Assembly: GCA_963978895.1 (NCBI GenBank)
Contig: OZ022245.1
Coordinates: 21,942,968 to 22,006,967 of the forward strand
Length of the DNA: 64,000 nt
Direction of reading: 5' to 3'
Origin: Erpobdella octoculata
Taxonomy: Eukaryota > Annelida > Clitellata > Hirudinida > Erpobdellidae
The translations under genes were made by a program, and so were the position numbers. Of the stretch, positions 51,870-63,114 are shown piece after piece (positions within the stretch are counted from its first letter, which is position 1; each line of letters starts with the position of its first letter). The notes below the pieces were generated by a model. That model did not search any database and was not told where the DNA came from. It was given only the letters and a program-made list of their open reading frames with translations.

Positions 51870-52824
51870 CTGCAACATTTGGCAATATCTGTTTGATTTG
51901 CCTGAGCTATAAAAAATTCCAATTTCAAAACTTGTTTAATGTATTGTACAAGTATCTGCAGAAAACTGAAAAATGTCAGAACAAATCTTAAGATCTTTAA
52001 AATTTACAGAGAAAAAAAGTATAAAATATTTAGATTAAATTTAAATGTACATCTATATATGAAAAAATAAAAAAAAGTCTAAATTTCTTAGACTAAAAGT
52101 ACATCTTTTAATAACAAAAAAAAATAAAAAAGTTTAAATTATTATTTAAATTGTGAGTACATCTACTTAAAAAAATCAAAACAGAGTATAAAATCTTTAG
52201 AATATATGTATATCTATAAAAAAAGTAAAAAAAATCTCTAAAATCTTTAGAAATATTTAAAACAGAATTTAATTTTGAGCAGATGTATATACAATCTTAA
52301 GATTTTAGGCTTTGATACATATAACACAGATTGTTGATGTTGATTTTGTTTTTTTAGGTACATGTACCCATAATTTAAAGTTTAAAATTGTTATAACTTT
52401 TTTGTTATAAAAAGATGTACTTATAGTCTAAGAATCTTTGACTTTGTGTTGATTTTTTCATAGATAGATTTACATTTAATCTAAATATTTTATACCTTTT
52501 TTCTCTGTAGATTTTAAAGATGTTGAACTTTTTTCAATTTTTTGTAGATACAATACATTAAACAAGTTTTGAATTTGGAATTTTGTATAGCTTTTCTGGC
52601 AAATCAAACATATATAAGATACTTGTACAATACAGTAAACTCGTTTTTAAATTGGATTTTTTCATAGCATTTTTAGCAAATCAAACAAATAATATATTGC
52701 TAAATGTTGCAGTAAAAATTTTAAGCTAGCTGTGAACAAATTTCAAAAGCAGCCCATCTTTCAATTATTATTATTGCCAAATGCTGTATTAAATTTTAAA
52801 TCTTCCCATTTCTTTATCGGTTTA

Positions 52825-53117
52825 GATCGGTCGCTGCTATTGCCCCGGCGGTTAGCCGTGGAAATAATCGGTAAAATTGCTACTGAGCCGGCAGTCGCGC
52901 CGTATGTCTACCTAAAATTAAATCCTAACCCTAACCCTAACCCTAACCCTAACCCTACTCCTAACCCTATCCATACCCCTAAGCCTTTAGAAAATATGTA
53001 CATCTTTATCAATTGATCGAAGAATCAATTGTTTTGGCAAAACCGCCGGCTAAGTAGCAATTTTACCGCTTATTGCCCCGGCTACCGGCGCCTACTGCCT
53101 TGGTAATAGTTATAACC
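52825..53117. mobile_element. MITE carrying telomeric repeats
   Basis: 293 bp inserted in the right arm, flanked by TTTA (52821-52824, 53118-53121). The inner ends are inverted repeats: GGTAAAATTGCTACTGAGCC (about 52870) versus its inverse near 53050-53075, plus CCCCGGC motifs. The middle contains CCCTAA repeats. Confidence 0.7.
52923..52970. repeat. Interstitial telomeric repeat (CCCTAA)n
   Basis: Five clean CCCTAA units followed by variants (CTCCTAA, CTATCC). The TTAGGG-type telomere sequence fits most non-arthropod, non-nematode animals. Confidence 0.9.
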
Positions 53118-53271
53118 TTTATATCGGTAAAGTTATTGCCGATTAATATAAATGATGAATATTCATGGGCCAAAAAGACTCTAAATCGTTTTCAGGAGGC
53201 CATCTTGGCATCTCACTCAAAACTTGCTCATCTCTGATATACCTATTCTATATATATGGTACCGTTAGGAG

Positions 53272-54362
53272 CAGGGGCGTCATTTGCGGGGGGCAGGGGA
53301 TTTAGCGAAAAAAAATTAATTTCAGAAAACAAATAACTACAAATTTTTAGAGAAGATTTTGAAGTTTTTTTTAATGTAGCTGCGAATATTCCCTCCTGGT
53401 CATCTGCTCTTTTGAGAGAAAAGTGTTTATAGTTTGGAATTTTTTAAGTAGCTATCAAAGCTGGATGCAGGTTTTGGGAACAATAAGGCAGTACCATGCG
53501 TCAGCAGATAGGCCGTATGCATTGTATAATTTCAGTTTAAGTTTTGACTTTCATTTAAAAACATTAAATTGTTTGTAAAGACAATTATTTTTTCACGATG
53601 TGTTATTCCATTTCATCAGTGTAACCTAAAAAAAATTGTTCAGAGCTACGCACGGGAAGTGTTCGGTGCGGGACTTTATAAAAGGGTTGTCAAACGGATT
53701 GGGCCAGATCAAAAATAGCATGGGTCGATGTAATTTAGCTGATCCATGGGTTTTTGTGGTAATAAAAATGAGCAGGACCGGGCTTGGAATTTTGTATCTA
53801 TATAACGGGTCAGGTTTAAAAAAATGGGTCTGTGCAGGAATTTGAGAAATTAATAAGCACATTTGCTAAAGCTGCTTACACCAATAATAACACAAGTTTA
53901 AAAAATAAGTCAAAACAACCCAGTAACTGCAGTGGCGTAGCTAGAGTTTTTGGAACCCCGGGCAAAGTCTAAGGAATACGCCTCTAGAAAATCATATCTG
54001 TAAATTTGTCCAACAAACAGAACTGATTATTGGGGAGTCAATTGTAGGAAGTATTTTTCCAAAAAAGTTTGAAAATCGCAAACACTTTTGCCTTTAAATT
54101 AAGCTGATGAACGGGGCACACGATGTGGGTCCTCCCATAAATTCGTCGCTGGCTACAACTTTTTTCTCCAGTCCCAGTTTTTTGAAGAAAAAGTGTATTG
54201 ACTTTTCATAATTTTTTTTAAAAGTATCTACGAATACCCCCTCCCCTGCTATCCGCTTTTTTTGGAAGAAGAATATAGCATTAGAGAAATAAAATTTTGG
54301 AATCTGTGGGTTGTATAATTTTTCCGCCCCCCCCCCAAGGTTTTGCTGAAATGACGCCCCTG
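53272..54362. mobile_element. hAT-type MITE with 14-bp TIR and 8-bp TSD (copy 2)
   Basis: TIRs CAGGGGCGTCATTT (53272-53285) and AAATGACGCCCCTG (54349-54362) flanked by GTTAGGAG on both sides (53264-53271, 54363-54370). 1091 bp, no transposase. The CAGGGGCG start and 8-bp duplication are typical of hAT. The interior has CAGTGGCGTAGCTAG (53931) and CGTCGCTGGCTAC (near 54145), which could be the ends of a nested element, but no target duplication was found. It is inserted at the outer edge of the palindromic element. Confidence 0.9.
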
Positions 54363-54370
54363 GTTAGGAG

Positions 54371-55127
54371 TGAAATAAATAAATCTATATAAAGTTGGGC
54401 TTGTAGAAGACTCGACCAATTTCTATTGTGTTATAACAAAAAATAAAGTTTAAAAAAACTTGTAAAACACTGTGGATGTGAAGAAGATGACTCACCCACC
54501 TGATCTGTACATCAGGCTAATCAAACCCGGAACCAGACAACGATAAGGTTTCCAAAACCACATAATGATTACAGTAAATTGAGTAAGATGTGGCTGTCGA
54601 TGGTGACAAGTGCTACAGACATGTCGTCCTAATTTAAATAGGTAAACTAACGTAAATAATTATTCTGAAAAACTCATCCAAGTCAAAATGATGACTGAAT
54701 TTGCTACCAGTACGGACTAAAAACAATACCCTTATTGTGACGATAATGTGGGTGGGTCTGGCGATTCCGCTACTAAGAAACGTTGTGGATTGAGCGGCTA
54801 GCAACACATTCACAAACGAGTACATTGTTACAATTTGCCTAAAACGGATGTTTATTTGTTTCTGCTAGATGGGCAGACTGGTGAATTTATTAAGAAAACT
54901 TAATGAGACTAGGTCGGGTCTGTAGACAACGGCTATGGTTCGATCGCCAAAGCCTTAACAAACACCATCACAGAACAGAAGAACTTAAACAGGACCACCA
55001 CCAATTCCGATATTGACCACTGCAAACAGCTCAACCACGAGATAACCATCAAAAAGATTTTTACTGCTTAACTTATCAAATAATGAAAAAAAACAAGAAA
55101 CTAATGGTAGTTATTTCAGAAACTTAC
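54371..55127. other. Intron-like DNA, copy 2
   Basis: Counterpart of 700-1455; no gene recognised. Confidence 0.5.
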
Positions 55128-55271
55128 ATGCTCCTGTTGTTTTTCTTCGGCATCATTAGTAACCTGTTTGGCCTTAGAGATGCAACGCTTTACAACAACT
55201 ATGTTACTTTTCAGATTTGAGTTCTGCTGCTCCAAGTACAAATTCTGAATGTTCACGTTGCTCATCTCAGT
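55128..55271 (-). pseudogene. CCDC40: CCDC40-like exon 3, copy 2 (open)
   Basis: 144 nt, phase 0, acceptor TTTTCATTCAG and donor GTAAGT. Reads TEMSNVNIQNLYLEQQ, NSNLKSNIVVVKRCISKAK and EEKQQEH without a stop (TGC where copy 1 has TGA). This exon alone is intact; the copy is broken in exon 2. It aligns with the CCDC40 segment TEMENLALHLFYMQ...VVKKAE, including the two-residue TEM start at the exon boundary. Confidence 0.62.
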
Positions 55272-55405
55272 CTGAATGAAAATTAATGAGTTTACCACTC
55301 AATTATTCGACGTTGTTTATATACAACTTCATAACGTATTAATAATTTTTTTCTAAAAAATAAATTTATATTTTGCTTATATGTGTACGGGAATTCAAGT
55401 CATAC

Positions 55406-55502
55406 TCTCAGATTTCTCTTCCTTTTTCATTCTTAGGTCAGATATTCTTTAAAAATCTTCATTTTGTTTAAGTAACATTTCTTTTGCTCTATCTAAGTCT
55501 GC
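55406..55502 (-). pseudogene. CCDC40: CCDC40-like exon 2, copy 2 (stop and deletion)
   Basis: Begins ADLDRAKEMLLKQNEDF and then meets TAA (55449-55451; CAA in copy 1). A further 71 bp is deleted relative to copy 1, leaving 97 nt and shifting the frame. Both splice sites remain. Confidence 0.62.
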
Positions 55503-56280
55503 CTGTCAAATAGAATGAATATATTATAATGTTTAATCAAAAGTTATATCCTGAATTTTTATGTGCCCTTTTTCATAGTGACAAAAATTTTTCAAGCTAT
55601 GCAAATGTCATCATGAGATATTCATGAAAAAATAGAGTTTTATTATATATGATCAAGTTTCGTAACTAAGCAATTAATAACATACATGCATGAAAACACT
55701 TCCATTAACCATTATTCTAAAACTTCCCCATTCACGTATTTGGCTAATTCATTTCAATTTATAACTAGAGCTCACAGGGGAAGGAAAAAATTTAAGAAAC
55801 ATACTTTGATTATTGAAACTTGGACATTTAATGACATCATAAGAGCTCTAAATGTGAAACAAATTTGTTTTTCATGTGATTATTCTAAGCCTGGTAAATC
55901 TATGATAGAGCTTTTGGATAAAAGATGAAGTACAACAAGACTTACATAAACTAAAAAATATGTCTAAAAGAATACATGCAGAAAAAATTGATTCTTTAGT
56001 AACTAAATTAAGTTACTAGAGAATTTTCTTTTTTTGGGAAAACTCAAAGTAGTTTCAGTATGTTTTTATCCTTAATTTGTATTTAATAGGTTGAGATAAA
56101 TTAATTCTAATGCTATTTAATTTATTTTTAAAACTGTAAAAAGTATTTGGTTTAATTAGTCGTGTTGTTATAGGAAGAAAATAATATGCAAATAAAAAAA
56201 GTATTTTTGTGATAATTTGTTCATTTTATTGAAAAATAAAATTTGAGAATTTAAACTTTGAAGCATTATGTATTTTGTAC
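55503..56280. other. CCDC40-like intron, copy 2
   Basis: Counterpart of 1902-2678; no other gene seen. Confidence 0.5.
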
Positions 56281-56517
56281 TTGGAGATAATGAAGTCTGT
56301 ATGCAATCTCTTCTTTTTCTGTTTTCTTCTTCTTCAGCTCGTTTGATGCTTCTCTCATTTTTATAACCAGCTCATCATTTCTTGATTTATGCTCTTCTTT
56401 CAACACTGCCTGGAAACGTCTCATCTGCGGGTGTTCCGGATCGAGGAGGATAAACTCACTTGCACTTTCGTGTTCTTCGGTCCAAGACAAATTATCACTT
56501 GGTCCAAACTGAGGTCT
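56281..56517 (-). pseudogene. CCDC40: CCDC40-like exon 1, copy 2 (open)
   Basis: Reads FGPSDNLSWTEEHESASEF, LLDPEHPQMRRFQAVLKEE and KKKKTEKEEIAYRLHYLQ before a CAA|GTACAA donor. The LDPEHPxMxRFQ motif is the clearest CCDC40 landmark in the window. The frame also continues upstream through MLFSDGDLSRPQ, but a neighbouring frame (AELIIAGQMSEVLTDQVMDD) runs into a six-T tract, so the 5' limit is either a splice acceptor near 56518 or a frameshift shared by both copies. Confidence 0.65.
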
Positions 56518-56759
56518 TGACAGATCACCATCAGAAAAAAGCAATCTTTATCATCCATTACTTGATCCGTCAGTACCTCGGACATCTGACCAGCAATGAT
56601 CAGCTCAGCCAACGCATGTGATAAAAAATTTAATCCAACTCAACTCAACCCATGTCCACCTCTGATTCCAATGATAAGAAAATGAGAAAACAACAACAAG
56701 TAATCCTTGTTCAAATAAATACAAATTGCAACCTTTTTTGGTACAAACTGGTATTTTTA

Positions 56760-57171
56760 ATGACAGAAGTACTTTCTGTTAATTTAGTTAAAATGCAATT
56801 AGTTAAATACATTAATAATCTCCATTTTTGGGGTACTCATGTCATGGTACTATTTGTTCACCGTTTTGAGTTTTCAATGACTGTTTTTATACATTGTGAA
56901 GTTGACTGTAAACAGTCTCAATGCAAATCTCTGCCTTCAGCTCGTGAAATTTGCAACAATCTAGGATCCACTGCTAAAAGTCAGCTATTAGTAGTACATG
57001 CCATAAGTTGCTGTGACAACATCGTCAATATTTGACCACGGCAAAGCTAAAGTTTTCAAACATTTGACACAAAACAAAGAAACACTCCCGCTTACTGACA
57101 TTCTTTGTTTCCAAGATGTTATTGAAGCGCCATCTGTTGTGCTATCCGCCATTTTATTTTTATCCTGCATC
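56760..57171 (+). pseudogene. Repeat-encoded PIN-like ORF relic, copy 2
   Basis: Same as 3149-3560, including the frameshift after HAISCCD and resumption at IFDHGKAKVFKHL. The first frame is open further upstream (from 56652). Confidence 0.5.
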
Positions 57172-57887
57172 ATCATTTATTTCCAATATTCAATAATAAA
57201 AAAATGAGTACTCAATTATTTTTGTTTATAAACTCTAATAAATAAAGTTATCACTAGTGTTTGTAATGTTTTTAAACATCATCATCTTTCTTTTCTATCC
57301 GCCATCTTGGTTTATTTTTGCTCAAAAGTAACAGATACGCTCAGTTGTTTTTCCTAGTTATCGCCATATTTTTTCTATCCGTCTTTTTGTTATTATCTAC
57401 TATTTTGTTGTTGCCGCCAGTTTGTTTATCCAGCATTTTTTATTATTCCACAAGAAAAAATTGGAAACTTAATAATTCTTGTTTGAAGAGTTCAATAAGT
57501 AAAATTATTACTAGTAATCATTGTGTTTGTAATGTTATCGAACCGTCATTTTTTTAATCTGCCATCTTCTTGAATAATTACAAGACTGTTGTCAATTGTT
57601 GATTTAGATTGTACTTTTGTTAATTGTATTTTATAAAGCATTTAAAGCGGCCACCATCTCGGCTTTTATCCTCCCAAACATTTTTCCCAAACTGGATCAG
57701 GGGGCGGGAGTACTTTCTCATGTTGTTGCAAACACAACTTCTCTTTACTTGCTTCAAATTTTTCCGGGTTATATTGGTTTCTACCCGTCTAATGCATGAC
57801 CAAGTTAGTTTTAAGTGAAACTTGCCGACCAAATTTGACCACACATGAACTGAGCGTTGAAATACTTGTGTATAAATAAGTAACTAA
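57172..57887. other. No recognisable gene, copy 2
   Basis: Counterpart of 3600-4275. Confidence 0.4.
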
Positions 57888-58355
<468 letters not shown>

Positions 58356-58807
58356 AGCAATAGTTTTTATGTTTTTATAATTCCTAGTGTTAGACTGATT
58401 AAAATTACTTGCTTGTTAACTTATTATCATTTTTAGCAGAGCAAACTCTCAATCATAAGTCGTTAACTAAAGTACCAGCATTTTGACGATTCATTAACCT
58501 AAATAAACCAACAAAATAATGTATTTCTTGTTTATTCGAATGCGTTAAAAAACATTCAATCTGAGTTGTTTTGCATCGTTTCAGACCAGTGAACGTTGTG
58601 ATTCAATTGGAAGTTGATTATAAAGAATCAGTCAGTAAGCTTAAGTCAACGGATTCATTCCAAGAGATGTTTTGTTGTTTTTATTTTGCGTGGTCATCTG
58701 TCTGGAATTGCACTTTAAAACATTGAAATAATAAATGTTTTTAGAAGAATAAAAAACAACAACAGTAATTTAATGCGAGTTTGTCGTTTTCAATAATAAT
58801 AAAAAAG

Positions 58808-58936
58808 TTAGCGCATCACAATTTTTCTTTTGTTTCTGAAGTTTTCTTCAACACATCGCCATTCATTTTCATTATCTTTTAAAATTTTAAACGAGTAAAT
58901 TTTTGTCTCGTGGGAATTTTGTTTGAAATCCGCCAT
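58808..58936 (-). CDS. Small conserved ORF, possible first exon, copy 2
   Basis: Identical at all 129 nt to 5361-5489 (MADFKQNSHETKIYSF start). See that entry. Confidence 0.3.
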   Translation of the reverse strand: MADFKQNSHETKIYSFKILKDNENEWRCVEENFRNKRKIVMR

Positions 58937-59741
58937 TCCGTCATTTCGGTGTGTTTGAAGCTTGACAATTTTTCGGACAGCCCTTCTTAGAATGAACGAG
59001 CGGAAAACGCAGTCAGAACGTATTAACATTTTACTCCGTTTAGAAGAAGTTATTTTTTAAATGCATTCGATAAAACAATAAAAACAAAATTAATATAAAA
59101 ATCAATAATATTTTCGTTATTAATAATATTAATATTAATTATAATTTTACATCATCCTGATTTTATAGACCGCCAAAACAAACTTTCCAAAAACATTTAA
59201 AATTTCTATTTCATCTCTTCTCAGTTTCAGTTTCAATTTTTCATTAAATTAAAAGTTTCTATCATTGCATCACAAACTCTCTTCTATTCTTTCTTTTTCT
59301 TCTTCAGTACTCTTGCCGCCATTTTTTTTTATATTCGCAAAGAAATGCTTCAATAATTCAATGATTGCCAACTACAAGTGTTCTACAAAGGACAAATTGA
59401 TGTTATTGTTTCATACGAGAAATCCTTAATGAAGCAACTCAAGAGAATCCGCGCACTCCATCAGCGAATTTGTTTCTACTTTTTCTTCTTCTTTTCAAGA
59501 AATGGCTGAATAAAAATTATTTCCATTTCACTAGAACAATTCGAGTATAAATTGGTTATTTCGGCAATTTTTATTTCAAAGATAATTAGTTTTCATAGAA
59601 ACAAAAATGTTTTGAAGCTGAAAAAATATTTTTTAATTACATGAACATCAACATACATAGTTTCTTATGTACGAGTATGTATGCGTGTCAGAAATACGTG
59701 TAAAGCTGATAGGTGGCGATGAACTCGCAAAATATGTTGAT

Positions 59742-59831
59742 TCCTTTGCGTCCTGGCTACCTTTCAGAAAGTAGCCAGGACGCAAAGAAATGCACTACGG
59801 CTACATTACAGCGTCGTCGTAGTGCACATTT
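59742..59831. repeat. Double-hairpin segment, copy 2 only
   Basis: A perfect 17-bp inverted repeat CTTTGCGTCCTGGCTAC (59744-59760) and its complement (59771-59787) with a 10-nt loop, followed by a second pair, TGCACTACG (59791-59799) and CGTAGTGCA (59818-59826). It replaces 6315-6690 of copy 1 and abuts (ATT)n. Confidence 0.9.
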
Positions 59832-59837
59832 AAATCA

Positions 59838-60453
<616 letters not shown>

Positions 60454-60941
60454 TTTTGTTAAAATTGTTTTTAAATCGTTCCCAAGAAAGTGATTATTAA
60501 TCGTGTCTTATGCGTTAAATATGAATATAATTATACTGAGATAGCTTGATAATTCGAATTTTAATTGTTATTCTCTTAAAACAGCTACTGTATGCAATAG
60601 AAAAGTAAATTTTATCAAAATTATTTTTATAACGTTAAAAAAAACTTCAAATAACAAAACTTCAAAATAAAAAAAACTTCAAACAAAAAAAACTTCAAAA
60701 TAAAAAAAATCAAATTTTTTTTATTTCAGAATTAAAAAACGTAAATATGCCATTTAACTAATGCTGAAAAATTAGCCAATTATATCAACTAAGTTCAATA
60801 ATGGAAATAATAATAACATTTCTTCTCATTTTCAAATAAACAACAGCCTTAAAAAACAAACTCCTCTTACATAACAAAATATTTCTTTAAATAAAAACAT
60901 ATCTCTTAAATAGCAACATTTCTTTTAAATAACAACATGCC

Positions 60942-61013
60942 CCTTAAATAACAACATGCCCCTTAAATAACAACATGCCCCTTAAATAACAACATGCCCC
61001 TTAAATAACAACA
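60942..61013. repeat. 19-bp minisatellite, expanded in copy 2
   Basis: Four units of CATGCCCCTTAAATAACAA; copy 1 has one (about 7554). Confidence 0.9.
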
Positions 61014-61261
61014 CACCACCCCTGAATAACAACACCCCATTCCTTGAATAACAAAATCCCTCCTAAATAACAATACCTCCTTTAAACAACAGCATCCACC
61101 CAGAAGAACGGCGTCTACTTTAAAGGTAGCGATTTCCCATAGAGAATAGGCATAAATTTCGCAGCTTGGGTTTTGTCAGCGGCAAAACAGCAACTTCTAT
61201 CAGTCTCGTCTCATTAATATATTTATTTAAAAAAACAACTATTTGAAATAATGCTCTACTA

Positions 61262-61306
61262 CCCACTTACCTACTACCTACCTACCTACCCAACCACCTA
61301 CCCACC
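61262..61306. repeat. (CCTA)n remnant, copy 2
   Basis: Shortened counterpart of 7826-7976 ending at the 0.9-kb deletion junction. Confidence 0.9.
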
Positions 61307-61590
61307 CTAGTCTAATAAAAAGGAACAAATGTGATAACGTTTTATTTATTTTTTATAAAATTATTTACTTGAATAAATAAATAAAAACCACATTCAGCGT
61401 CATATTTCAAAAACCATCATTAAAACTGTGGTAGTACTTGATATACTTGAGGTGGTAAGGCCCACCTCAGAAGTTAAAACACCAGCATTTAAATATTCTT
61501 CGATTCATCGACGGAGTAACAAATTAATAACACATCCGTGAATATTTTTCTACTCTTTGGATAATTTTTGTGGCTGATGATGCTTGGAAG

Positions 61591-61941
61591 AAGAGAACTT
61601 GTGACGATTCTCACCATGCAGAACTTGTGACCATCCTCATCATGCAGAACTTGTGACCATCCTCATCATGCAGAACTTGTGACCATCCTCACTATGCAGA
61701 ACTTGTGACCATCCTCACCATGCAGAACTTGTGACCATCTTCACAATGCAGAACTTGTGACCATCCTCACCATGCAGAACTTGTGACCATCCTCACCATG
61801 CAGAACTTGTGACCATCCTCACTATGCAGAACTTGTGACCATCCTCACTATGCAGAACTTGTGACCATCTTCACTATGCAGAACTTGTGACCATCCTCAC
61901 CATGCAGAACTTGTGACCATCCTCACTATGCAGAACTTGTG
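61591..61941. repeat. 26-bp minisatellite, copy 2 (about 13 units)
   Basis: Expanded relative to 9033-9215; units vary at CACC/CATC/CACT. Confidence 0.95.
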
Positions 61942-62683
61942 ATTATGCAGTTTTTAAAGTCTCTTGTTTTGCAAAAACACCCAAATCCATTGTCTCATCA
62001 TTACTACCTTTAAATTTAAACTGTGATTTTTTTTTTCAAATATGAAATTCGGTCAGCGTTTTTAGATCTGTTTTTGAAACTCTTTGAAATTTGTGGTTTT
62101 AACTAAAACATTCGGTTTTTGAAGCTTTCGATTAATGACCTCTAATTTTTTCAAGGATATGTCAGGATGGTGTTTTTCAAAGATAAGTCATTAAGGTTTT
62201 TTTTTTTATAAACGAGTAACAACTGACCGTATTAACTGTTTAGCTACAAAACAATATCCCTATTTGTTTACTTTAATTGAACCTCTAACTTTTAAAAACA
62301 TCATTCTCTGACAGACTAAACGAGAGATTCTCATAAGCGTTAGAGTAGATAAGTTTCATCTTTTTTGTGCGTGTAGCCGTCACTGTCACCATCGTTGATG
62401 CATATATGACATGTGAAGGAAATAATAGACGCCTATAAAATGAGCCGCAAGTTGTAAAACATCAGTCGTAAGTTGGTTTTAGTAAAATATTAAATATTAT
62501 TTATAGCATCAAGAAGACGAACTCACCTAAAAATACTAATTAAACTAAAAACCAGCATTCAAATATTTATAAAAAAAAATTCTTAGTTTATAAATTTACA
62601 TGTGCTGTATTAAAAGTTTTAAAGACATAAATATTAAAGCCAATAAATAATTTTTCACAGTTTCTTAATTCTTAATTGATTAA

Positions 62684-62838
62684 TTGAAGACTATTATGAA
62701 CTTAAGGGAATTTTATTATTTGGATATAGAAACTTGAATAGATCATCTCATCTTTCTTTCATCAGACCTGATTTTGACTCAGAAAATCCAAGTTTTTTAA
62801 GCATATCAAGTGATTTTGACCTGAATGAAATAAAGTAA
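62684..62838 (+). pseudogene. Coding-like tail with a 48-bp gag match
   Basis: The first 48 bp (62684-62731) are identical to 28262-28309 in the gag relic and continue in frame through RPDFDSENPSFLSISSDFDL to a TAA stop. A stop lies just upstream, so this is a fragment. The non-gag part is unassigned. Confidence 0.35.
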
Positions 62839-62844
62839 CTACTC

Positions 62845-63114
62845 TTAGTAGACGTAATTAGATAGAAGATATTTTAATTTATGCAAATAAAACAACTTGA
62901 ATATATCCAGAACGTTTTCAATGTCTTTCTGGGCTTCAGGAAAATAAGTTGTGGTTTCCTTTAAAAGTTTAATAAACTTGTCAATTTCTGCATTCAAAAT
63001 GTTTCTTTCAAAAAACAACGTTTTCGATGAATGTTTTCTTCTTGAAAATCCTTGACTTAGGAATACACCAAAGTCTTTAATCAAGTTCTGGGCAATAACT
63101 GTTTCTTTCAGTTT
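62845..63114 (-). CDS. Possible terminal exon, unassigned
   Basis: An AG acceptor after a T-rich tract (TTTTTTCTGTAATAG) opens a ~90-codon minus-strand frame: LKETVIAQNLIKDFGVFLSQ, RRKHSSKTLFFERN, IDKFIKLLKETTTYFPEAQK, ENVLDIFKLFYLHK, to a stop. The composition looks globular and coding, with a helical second half. In copy 1 its 3' half is deleted (25560-25695). No family recognised. Confidence 0.35.
   Translation of the reverse strand, partial: KLKETVIAQNLIKDFGVFLSQGFSRRKHSSKTLFFERNILNAEIDKFIKLLKETTTYFPEAQKDIENVLDIFKLFYLHKLKYLLSNYVY

Larger units (their letters stand above)
50690..53263. mobile_element. Foldback (palindromic) element with ~0.7-kb arms
   Basis: The left arm (50690-50997 plus 51870-52280) is the inverse of the right arm (52300-52824 plus 53118-53263). 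Matching landmarks: TATATATAGAATAGG (left) with CCTATTCTATATATA (right); GGCAATAACTTTACCGATAT with its inverse near 53125-53145; AGCATTTGGCAATAATAATA with its inverse near 52765; and the central AAATATTTAGATTAAAT segments. The centre is about 52290. Each arm carries its own later insertion. No transposase is encoded. Target duplication of the whole element not established. Confidence 0.8.
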
